Assembly: GCA_030015575.1 (NCBI GenBank)
Contig: CM057347.1
Location: 404,768,248 to 404,832,247 of the forward strand
Source: Agapanthus africanus
Lineage: Eukaryota; Streptophyta; Magnoliopsida; Asparagales; Amaryllidaceae
DNA length: 64,000 nucleotides
Direction: 5' to 3'
The translations under genes and the position numbers were made by a program. Of this stretch, positions 56,081-64,000 are shown piece after piece (within the stretch, counting starts at the first letter, position 1; the number at the start of each line of letters is the position of its first letter). The notes beneath the pieces are model-generated. The model was not told the origin of the DNA and searched no databases. It was given only the letters and a program-made list of their open reading frames with translations.

Positions 56081-56764
56081 ATGATGAGTTGCTCCAGATA
56101 CCATATTCCAGTGCAGCGATGCAGAAGCCAACAAAAATCTAAAGTCCCAAACGGCGAATGATGAGTCGCTCCTGGTACCATATTACAGTGCAGCGATGCC
56201 GTCGCCAACCAAAATTTCAAATCTCTGAATGTCCCAATGGCGAATGATGAGTCACTCCTGGTACCATATTCCAGTGCAGCGATGCAGACGCTAACCAAAA
56301 TCCAAATCCCCAGATGGCGAATGATGAGTCGCTCCTGGTACCATATTCCAGTGCAGCGATACAGACGCCAACCAAAATCCAAATCCCCGGACGGCAAATG
56401 ATGAGTCGCTCCTGGTACCATATTCCAATGCAGCGATGCAGACGCCAACAAAAATCTAAAGTCCCAAATGGCGAATGATGAGTCGCTCCTGGTACCATAT
56501 TCCAGTGCAGCGATGCAGACCCCAACCAAAATTTCAAATCTCTGAATGTCCTAATGACGAATGATGAGTCGCTCCTGGTACCATATTCTAGTGCAGCGAT
56601 GCAGATGCTAACCAAAATCTAAATCCCCAGATGGCGAATGATGAGTCGTCCTTGGTACCATATTCCAGTGCAGCGATGCAGACGCTAACCAAAATCCAAA
56701 TCCCCGGAAGACAAATGATGAGTCGCTCCTGGTACCATATTCCAGTGCAGCCGCAGATGCCAAC
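56081..56764 (+). repeat. 77-bp satellite-like array with 4-unit higher-order structure
   Basis: Units begin ATGATGAG at 56081, 56158, 56244, 56321, 56398, 56475, 56561, 56638 and 56715. Spacings are 77, 86, 77, 77, 77, 86, 77 and 77 bp. The 86-bp variant returns after four units (317 bp), and the other units also match best four apart. The last unit is split by a solo LTR and resumes at 58977. Long - strand ORFs here are by-products. Confidence 0.85.
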
Positions 56765-58981
56765 TGTTAGTTATATGTATGCCCTAGAGGCCATTACTGT
56801 ACATTGGATGTATATTGTAGTGGATGCTGGGTCAAATATAGGTAGGACTTTCTTGCTCAACATGATAGTACGCTATCTGGTTGCTCTTTATCTTAACATG
56901 TATACTTTCTGTCTCTCTGATTACATGTTGATAAAGCCCTAAGGATGTATACTCGACTTTCAGGACTATGATGTAGATCATACTAGTGGGGCCTGGGTAG
57001 TCCATGAGTACATCCTTCAATGTTCCTAGTCGTGGGAATATCGAGACGGGGCATCGATATTCCAGAGTAGACTAACGTATACCTTCTCAACCCATATGAT
57101 GGGCGATAGATGATCCCATATCCATTGGTGTTTGACATCAAAGATGGTATACGGGTGCTCAGTGGAGACTGGACACACTGAACGGACTCGCCGAGAACTC
57201 CCAGATGGTATTATACCTCACGTCAGATGGCAGTTCTCTGGTGACACTGGTACAGCTTAGTCTGTTGACCCGAGATCGTCATAGAGTCTTGTGTGTCTCC
57301 CACTGTGCTTTGATTTCCACCCTACCACGGCTCTACTGAGTCGTGCAAACAGGTGGTTTTTGGGTACATTCCCGATTCACATGGAGGCAATGAGCGATAG
57401 GAGGGGATTCGTCTCTCCCGGTATTAGGGGTTGATGTTGCGCTATGCTCGACTGGCTATAACAGGAAATCCCTGGCCAGGGTTGCAGTGATATACTGGTA
57501 AGAGTTATCAGTAGTTTCACGAATGTTATGGACCTCACGTCGGCATGACTTATCAAGCTATTGGGGTCTGACGTTTACCACCCCTAGGCGAGATATGCGA
57601 CATATCAGACGAACAGACCGGACTGTACGGTAAGTGTTACTGGTTGGATTCACAGGAGTGTGAGCGGGCTTGCTCGTCGATCTTCTGATCGCTCAATACC
57701 CGGGTGGCCGTTACGTTTAGCAGACCGCTTGCGGCTTGTGGGTGCTTGATATGATCATCATCTGCTGCCGGCGTATTGACGAGTCTTTAGAGTCCTATAC
57801 AGAGGTTTCCTGGCTCAAGCGAAACGAAATAGGAGAGCATATGAGATATGTGCGGGACCGAGAATAATGCGTGTATGTGATACCGTATTCCATTCTCGCG
57901 ATGAATGTGTCGAATGGTTGTATGCGATATAACCTAGTTATCGAATCAAGGATTGATTCGATAAGCCGATACATTGAATATTAGTCGGTTATATGCGATA
58001 TGACCGGATCGTTAAATCAAGTATTGATTTAATGATTTAATGCATAATTATATATTTGATATAATAATTTGCATTAACTAGTATTTGTTCACTTTAAATG
58101 GATTTTCTCACTTGAAGTACACAAGTTGTATATGTGATATACTTTTGTGCACTTGTTTGTATCATGTTTAATGATACATGCTAACTTGAGTTTGTGTGTA
58201 TGATTAAACCATGGTTATATGAATGGTTAGGGTTTTGTTTACTTATTCATTTATTTATTTTGTTTATTTGTTTTGGAAAAGATAAATAGAAATGGTGGCT
58301 TTCTTTGTTTCTTTCATGAAGCTTCATGAAGTGTTGAAAGCTTGACCATTTTGTTTGCTTCCCTTAACCTAACCATTCACCTAACCCTAGTTTAGTCTCT
58401 ACACTTAACCATGGTTGGTATATGATAAGTATTCATTTTTATTTTCTATTTGAAAAGGACTTATCATATTCTTTCTTCATCTTCTTTATCTTCAACAATG
58501 ATGAAACCTTGCAACCATCAATGGCAACTTGAGAAAAAGAGTGAGAAATCCAATTCTAAAGTGAACCCACTTCCTATTTCTTCATCCTCTACCACTTGCC
58601 AAGTAGTATAGGGTGTTTTCTTCACAAGTTTCATGACTTGGTGAAGTTGGAGCTTGATCTTGAGTTGCCTCGACGTAGATCATCTTCGGCATCGAAGTCG
58701 ACGACCTAGCCCGCCCATTTCTCCGATGAAGCCGATGCTAGAGTCCGGGATCCGATATGGACAGTGGAGGGACGTCATCACGGAGCCTAGGAAGTGGAGG
58801 ACCGGATCTATAAAGGTTGTAGTCACTTTCCTTTAGCTATAAATTCGTTTACTTACTTGCATCGCCTAATTATCTAGTTAACGATCCGTATTAGGGTTTG
58901 TAGGCACAAGGAAAAATTTGAATTGGGCATGTTTGATCTGTTGTGAGACTTCATTAGTGTGCCTAGGAACCCTACACCAAC
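56760..58981 (+). mobile_element. Solo LTR of an Angela-type (C-like) copia element, + orientation
   Basis: The LTR is 56765-58976 (2212 bp), from TGTTAGTTATATGTATGCCC to CCTAGGAACCCTACA, flanked by the exact duplication CCAAC (56760-56764 and 58977-58981). Length and sequence are closest to the LTRs of element C. No internal sequence remains, so it is a product of LTR-LTR recombination. Confidence 0.93.
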
Positions 58982-59142
58982 AAAGTCCCAAAATTCTCCC
59001 AGCCCTACAGTTGGTCTCCGAACTGACTACCGTATACAATCCACGGACTCAAATAATTCTCATCATACCCATACCCCACCGCAATCACCAGTCCAGCGGC
59101 CGGTCTCCGCCCTTGGAATTATGCTCCATTTGGGAAGACCCA
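58982..59142 (+). other. Spacer in D after the solo LTR
   Basis: It starts with the rest of the split 77-bp unit (aaagtcccaaaattc), then unique sequence. A short stretch ('tatacaatccacgg', 59033-59046) also occurs in the F LTR near 2221. No gene. Confidence 0.5.
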
Positions 59143-59345
59143 CTCATGTGTCCTCACGATACATGAGGAGAACAAACTTATGAGATCCTCTCGACTCGTA
59201 AGAAAACACCTTCGTGGGATCTTTACGACTTACGAAGGAAAAACACACTTGGGAGTCCCTACGACTCCTAAGAAGAAACACCTACGAGATCCTTTCGACT
59301 CATAGGGAGAAAATGCTTTTATGGGACTCTTACGGCTCATAAAAT
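59143..59345 (+). repeat. Array of six hairpins with co-varying arms in D
   Basis: Arms: CTCATGT/ACATGAG (59143-59149, 59161-59167); CTTATGAG/CTCGTAAG (59177-59184, 59195-59202); CCTTCGT/ACGAAGG (59209-59215, 59232-59238); CTTGGGAGTC/GACTCCTAAG (59248-59257, 59263-59272); CCTACGAG/CTCATAGG (59281-59288, 59299-59306); TTTTATGGG/CTCATAAAA (59317-59325, 59337-59345). The loops share a 'GATCYTTACGACT'-like core. Mismatches are mostly G-T, so pairing is kept in RNA. Confidence 0.75.
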
Positions 59346-59489
59346 TGAAAATTCTTAGGTGATAATGACCTAAACCTGTCTCCTAAGCCATCGCTCCCCA
59401 ACAGGGAACGACAAATGATGAATTGCTCTTGGCACCTGTGCTTCAGTGTTAGAAACGCTGATGTCGACCCTAACCCCGAAATTCTAAAT

Positions 59490-59620
59490 CGATCCAAAAG
59501 ACCCATAAGTCTTTAAACTGGGAACAGATGACCCATAATTCATTAAACTGAGAATAGATGACCTCTAAGTCTTTAAACTGGAAATAGATGACCCCTAAGT
59601 CGTTAAACTGGGAATGAGGG
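59490..59620 (+). repeat. Second 30-bp array in D
   Basis: Four units with the core AAGTCTTTAAACTGGGAAxAGATGACCC, related to 55724-55865. Confidence 0.8.
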
Positions 59621-59629
59621 AAATCCCCT

Positions 59630-59790
59630 CACGGCAAATGATGATTCGCTCCTGGTACCACATCCGGTGTTGCGATGCTGATGCCAAACCAAAACCAAAA
59701 TCCCAAGTCTTCCCAGGGAAAATGATGAGTTTCTCCTGGCATTATTCCAGTGTAGCAATACTGATGCTAAACAAATTCCAAATTCCTCTC
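59630..59790 (+). repeat. Diverged copies of the 77-bp unit
   Basis: Two units (AATGATGATTCGCTCCTGGT and AATGATGAGTTTCTCCTGGC) followed by 'agtgtagcaatactgatgc', related to the array at 56081. Another diverged copy is at about 59408-59465. Confidence 0.65.
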
Positions 59791-59876
59791 AAATTCAAAA
59801 GACCCGCCGAACAAGGCAAAAAATCAAACAAATCAAACCAACCAATTCCAACATCAACCTCTGCGTCAAACAAAAA

Positions 59877-60815
59877 GACACTCTATGCCTGGGAAACGTC
59901 AAGCAGACACTCCGTGCCGGGACACGTCAAACAACCGACACTCCGTAATGGGGAAATGTCAAGCAGACATTCCGTCTCGGGAAAACGTCAACCAGCGACA
60001 CTCAGTGCCAGGGACACGTCAACCAGCGACACTCCGTGCCGAGAACACGTCAAACAGACACTCCGCCTCAAAGAAAGGTCCAACAGGGACACTCCGTCTC
60101 GGGGACACATCAACCAACGACACTCCGTGCCGGGGACACGTCTACCAGCGACACTCCATGCCAGGGACACATCAAACAGACACTCTGCCTTGGGGAAACG
60201 TCCAACAGTGACACTCCGTGCAGGGGACAAGTCAACCAGCCACACTCCACTCTAGGGAAACGTCGACCAGCGACACTCAGTGTCGGGGGCACGTCAAACA
60301 GACACTCCGTCTCGGGGAAACGTCCAACACAGACACTCTATGCCGGGGACACGTCAACTAGCAACACTCCATGCCAGGGACACGTCAACCAGTGAAACTC
60401 CATGTTGGGGATAAGTTGACCAACGACACTCCGTGCTGTGGAAACGTCGACCAGTGACACTCCATGCAGGGAAAACGTCGAACGACACTCCATTCTGGGG
60501 ACAAGTCGAACAGCGACACTCCGTGCCGGGAAAACGTCGACCAGCGACACTCCGTGCCGGGGACAAGTTGGCCAGCGACACTCCATGCCGGGAAAACATC
60601 AACCAACGACACTCCGTGCCGGGGACAAGTCGACCAGCGACACTCCGTGCCGGCGACAAGTTGAACAGCGACACTCTGTGCCCGGGAAACGTCGAACAGC
60701 GACACTGCGTGCCGGGGACAAGTCGAACAGGGACACTTTGTGCCGGGAAAACATTGAACAGCGACACTCAGCGCCGGGGATACGTCATACACCGACACTC
60801 CATCTCGGAGACACG
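59877..60815 (+). repeat. 31-bp minisatellite, about 30 units
   Basis: The unit is approximately GACACTCCGTGCCGGGGACA + CGTCAACCAGC. Variants alternate 'ggggacacgtc', 'gggaaacgtc' and 'ggggacaagtc'. Because 31 is not divisible by 3, stop-free frames of 100-213 codons appear in several frames on both strands. These are not genes. Confidence 0.88.
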
Positions 60816-60950
60816 TCAAGAATGGACCATCCATGTCGTAAAAAGTGCAGTGCTAGATTCCTAAAAAGCGGGAACCAAATCAAGTCGCCTCCACGTGAAA
60901 GAAGATCCATCAATTTCATGCACACGACCCATATATGCGGTGTGCATTTA

Positions 60951-60966
60951 TTGATGGGGGACACTT
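60951..60966 (+). other. Polypurine tract of element D
   Basis: TTGATGGGGGACACTT directly precedes the 3' LTR start TGTTGGG. Confidence 0.7.
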
Positions 60967-61876
60967 TGTTGGGTTCAAAAATTACACCCCGGTTGACTAA
61001 GTCAAAAACAAAGTCAACCCCAAGTAAGAGGGCCCAAGCCTAGATCAAGTGGGCCCATGCCCAAGTCGAGCCCCGCGGCCGGCCTCCCCCATGTCCAAAT
61101 GAAATCATGTAATAAATAATTTTGATGTAATATTTTATACATGAATGGGCATAAAGCAAAATTTTTGTAAAGACCATGGCCCATGTGCAAAATAAATGAG
61201 CACATGAGGCATGAGATGGGCAAAATGCCATTTTGTAAAGCCCAAGGGGCAATATGTAAGTTTGTAAGCCTATAAAAGGAAACATGATAATGAAATAAAA
61301 AAGAATAATTCATTCTTCCCAAAATTAGGGTTTGTACCTCCTTCTCCTTCCTCAAGGTTCTTAAACCTTCTTCTCCTTTTTGAATTAAATCAAGAGTTTA
61401 ACTCTTCCTTTTCCAAAAATAAATAGTTTTTCACCATAAAACTCTCGAAGGGGATCCCAGATCTGCCATCAAATCCCTAAAAGGGGAGATTTTAAGTCTC
61501 ACCTCCCCTTTTTCCCCCAAGATCCAGCCAACGGAGAGGAAGAAAAAGGATACCCATCTATAAAAATCCAATTCCGGGAGGATCCGAGACTCAAAAGAAG
61601 ATCCAAAGATTTCTAGAAGTTTAACTTCATTCAAGGTCTGTTGGAGTTTAACTCCAAATATATACATAATCCCCCTTAGGAGTTCAACTCCAAAGCCTCT
61701 TTGGAGTTCAACTCCAAAGCCCCTTAGGAGTTTAACTCCTAACCCAGGGGTTAAGCCCCTTTTCCGCTGGTGTTTCCAGCAGTCGCGTGCCGTACACGTG
61801 ACCCGCATGCGCCCAGCGGCCGCGTGCAGGGCACGTGACTCATGGCGCTAAGCGCCCACGTGCGCCTCACACAACC
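60967..61876 (+). repeat. 3' LTR of element D, truncated by G
   Basis: Matches 50868 to about 51795 of the 5' LTR, with scattered small differences. It ends at CACACAACC (61868-61876), where the G LTR starts. The remaining ~640 bp should lie beyond the window, after element G. Confidence 0.88.
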
Positions 61877-63572
61877 TGATCAGTCGAAAATACTGCATTT
61901 TTAACACGTCAATTTCCCTATCATTTGCACTCATCTAGCAGTGTTCGATATTCATATTAAACATATTAGCAAAACACCTGTAAAATACCAGATTACCTGT
62001 GTTATATACTAAAACCGGCATTTCTGAGGGAAATTGTGTGTTTATCATGGCATCGCATCATTCTTGTGTAGCGCAACACTTGTTTCAGAGTTTGTGCAGG
62101 AAATTCCAGAAACCGAGCCAAAGTTGTCAAAATGCTGATAAAAAAATATGCCAACTCAAAGGCTAGAGAGCTGGCAGTGACCAGGCATAAATTACAAGTT
62201 TCAGCATATCAGAGAATATTACATAAATCAAAAGGAAGCAGGAAGCAGAGATAAAAAGTTCAAGCACCAAGGCCCATAAAGCGCCGCGGATCCGCGGCGC
62301 TCTGACGTCATCATCAGCTCAGTTTTTCTCCACGTGTCTCATGTAACTACCCAAGCTTCCAGAAGACTCCCGATTCTCCACGTGGCTTCATCTAGAAGGC
62401 TCGGCCTAACAAACTATTTCTAGAAGGCTCTCTTTAACAAACTTTTGGAGGGAAATGCAAATTTGAAATTCTAGATCTAGGGTTTTGAAAGTCTATAAAA
62501 ATGAGCCTAGATCTAAGGGTTGAGGGTTCATTAGTTAGTAGTTCTTCATCTCTCCCTCTTCCACCCACAAGTTGAGTGACACAACTTGTGCCTCAAAAAT
62601 CCAAAATCCAAGCCAAATTCAAGATCCCGAGTACCATTCAAGCGAGAAGCCTTCAACCTTTTAGGAGTGGAGCCGATCTTCAATCAAGCAAGTGATCCAA
62701 GCCGATCCGCGACTCAAGGAGACGAGCGAAGCCAAATTGACAATCGAGTTCTTCCTCTTATAGTTCTTGAGCGATTTGTAACGGAATTGTTGATAAAAAA
62801 AGGTGAAATTCTTTAATCTTGCTTTCTTTAAATTCTTGCATCATGATTCGATCTCATTTTGTGATTGTGGTTCTTGTTATGATGTTTGAGTAAAACTCCG
62901 CTCGTAAAGGAGTCGAGACGATCAATAGAATGATGATGTAACAAATCTTAAAACGATTCTTAAGTCCTACGAGTTTTGTAAACCCTAGCAAATTGAAGAA
63001 TTGACGATCTAGTTTCGTTGCGATACTTTCTTGATTGTGATCGCTTGAAATTAGGGATCCACGATCGATTCTTGAATTTACTAGAGGCTAGATTGTGAAT
63101 GATATCGACGAAGGAACAAGGGATAAATGATGAAACCCTAGTTTCACAAGAAATTCCTAAATCCCGTCGATCATCATCGATCTAGTATCAATTCAAAGAT
63201 GGATAAGAATACGTAATCGCTAGATTTCATCACATCTATAGATCCGATCGATTCCTACGAGCCTCACTTCGATTCTTGATATTTGGTTTGGAAAATCATC
63301 AAATTCTCAATTCTTGATTTTAATGTTTTTTTAGATCTAGATTTTTCTATTTCTTGAACTTCAATTTACAAATCATGAATTGTTGTTTGTTTTCTTTTCT
63401 TTAAAGTTTCGAGTCATTTAATTCGAAACACGAACGATTACACTTTCCCTGTGGACGATCCGTACTTACTAACGCGCTACATCCGACACCGTTATTGATT
63501 GCGGTCAAAATATTTTTGGTTGTGATTTCTATACAATTTTTCTATATACACAATCCGAAATCGTATCAATCA
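61877..63572 (+). repeat. 5' LTR of element G
   Basis: 1696 bp, from TGATCAGTCGAAAATACTGC to CGTATCAATCA. It contains a perfect 20-bp palindrome GCGCCGCGGATCCGCGGCGC (62281-62300) and a TATA box. Confidence 0.88.
62494..62501 (+). promoter_or_regulatory. TATA box of the G LTR
   Basis: TATAAAAA in the context GTCTATAAAAATGAGCC. Confidence 0.5.
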
Positions 63573-63574
63573 AA

Positions 63575-63592
63575 TGGCGCCGCTGCCGGGGA
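63575..63592 (+). other. Primer-binding site of element G
   Basis: TGGCGCCGCTGCCGGGGA, two bases after the LTR end; the typical Athila-type site. Confidence 0.88.
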
Positions 63593-64000
63593 TAGTGCGC
63601 TAATTGTTTGTATTTTGAAATTTGAGTTGAAAAGTTTATTTCATCTATATTTTTTAGATCAAAATTCACGCAAACACTAATACTAGTTGTTGTGATTTGT
63701 TTGCGAGAAAATCTGGGATCATTGGATCTGTGGAAAAAAATTTCAGAGCATTCCAGAGAGACCTTGAGGTGAACAGGAGCTTGTGCATAAATTTTTGTGC
63801 AGAGATCAAGCAATCCCACCGCGTTTCCGCGGCTTAAGGCAGCTCCCGCGGCGGAATCGCTGCATTCTGACGTCATCCCTGCACCAAACTTTCTCTGTAA
63901 ACTCCTAACTTTCTTATCTCTCTCCACATCTGCTCCAATAACAATTTTGTGCAGGTTTCTTTGCGAATAATCGCAGCGCCGCAAAAGCAAAATAAATTGT
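63593..64000 (+). other. Leader of element G
   Basis: No gene. It includes a GC-rich inverted repeat at about 63819-63864 (CCGCGTTTCCGCGG with CCGCGGCGGAATCGC) and TTTTGTGCAGGTTTCTTTGC at 63945-63964, which resembles a 3' splice site and has a counterpart in element E. Confidence 0.55.

Larger units (their letters stand above)
50868..61876 (+). mobile_element. Element D: Tat-like element with gag but no pol
   Basis: Order: 5' LTR (50868-52428), PBS (52434-52452), gag copy 1 (52586-54660), partial gag copy 2 (54654-55640), tandem-repeat region (55724-60815, with a solo copia LTR inside), PPT (60951-60966), 3' LTR (60967-61876, cut by element G). There is no protease, RT, RNase H or integrase, so it is non-autonomous. 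Variable tandem arrays between the genes and the 3' LTR are known for Tat/Ogre elements and are a known source of satellite DNA. The flanking duplication cannot be checked because the right end is outside the window. Confidence 0.85.
61877..64000 (+). mobile_element. Element G: Athila-like Ty3/gypsy, 5' end only
   Basis: LTR, PBS and about 400 bp of leader are in the window and no gene is reached. The LTR and PBS are related to E but clearly diverged. Confidence 0.88.

Noticed and set aside
55847-56615. - strand frames of 95, 132 and 215 codons (repeats of ASLHWNMVPGATHHSPFG)
   Set aside because: They lie in the 77/86-bp array. The frame depends on the mix of unit lengths, so it is a by-product of the repeat.
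59877-60815. CRISPR-like appearance of 31-bp repeats
   Set aside because: The units are directly adjacent with no unique spacers, and the setting is a plant retrotransposon.
59614-61043. Long open frames of 119-213 codons on both strands with RHSVPGT... or WSTCPRHGVSL... repeats
   Set aside because: They are the translation of a 31-bp tandem repeat that cycles through all frames. There is no independent coding evidence.
1-64000. Host protein-coding gene, tRNA or rRNA gene
   Set aside because: Every frame above 100 codons is explained by a retroelement protein, an LTR shadow or a tandem repeat. The only tRNA-like matches are the short primer-binding sites.

Overview
This window reads as repeat-rich nuclear DNA of a flowering plant. 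I found no host gene, tRNA, rRNA or prokaryotic signal. Almost every base can be assigned to a nest of LTR retrotransposons: Ty3/gypsy elements of the Tat (Ogre/Retand-like) and Athila lineages on the + strand, and Ty1/copia elements of the Angela type, mostly on the - strand. Lineages were assigned from protein motifs, primer-binding sites and LTR ends read by eye. No database was searched, and the species is not identified.

Layout, oldest layer first. (1) Element F (Tat-like, +) starts left of the window. Its 5' LTR ends at 2561, its PBS is 2567-2585, and its gag runs to 5114. The gag resumes at 47357 and continues through a protease to 50867. (2) Element E (Athila-like, +, 5115-47356) inserted into the F gag. 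Flanks ACCGG/ACCAG read as a 5-bp target duplication with one change. E has a 5' LTR, PBS, broken gag, protease, no reverse transcriptase or integrase, a PPT and a 3' LTR. (3) E was hit four times: Angela-like element C (8204-20299, - strand, in gag, with a deleted left end); a Tat-type solo LTR (20387-22783, target duplication GTGTT, between gag and protease); copia-2 (26620-36571, -, TAACG, in the 3' LTR); and copia-3 (36736-47323, -, GTTAA, in the 3' LTR). Copia-3 carries the only intact gene of the window, a 1101-codon pol. (4) Element D (Tat-like, +, from 50868) is inserted in F. It holds two gag copies, no pol, and about 5 kb of tandem-repeat arrays. An Angela-type solo LTR (56765-58976, CCAAC) sits inside one array. 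The 3' LTR of D is cut at 61876 by element G (Athila-like, +), which runs off the right edge.

How the parts relate. The only complete enzyme set (protease, integrase, reverse transcriptase, RNase H) is in copia-3, and even it lacks a recognisable gag. C and copia-2 have nearly identical LTR pairs (roughly 15-20 differences each by eye) but wrecked pol genes, which suggests mobilisation in trans. F, E and D show gag and/or protease only within the window.

The most notable signals are non-coding. (a) Tat-type LTRs and the 3' region of D contain arrays of short hairpins whose two arms change together between neighbouring repeat units. (b) The leader of all three Angela-like elements contains three stem-loops with a shared loop core and stems that differ but still pair. 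Within each element the variable loop bases are the same or nearly so, while they differ between elements. (c) A GC-rich hairpin about 160-190 bp inside the PBS of the Angela-like elements shares a 22-bp identical stretch with the LTR of the unrelated Athila-like element E.
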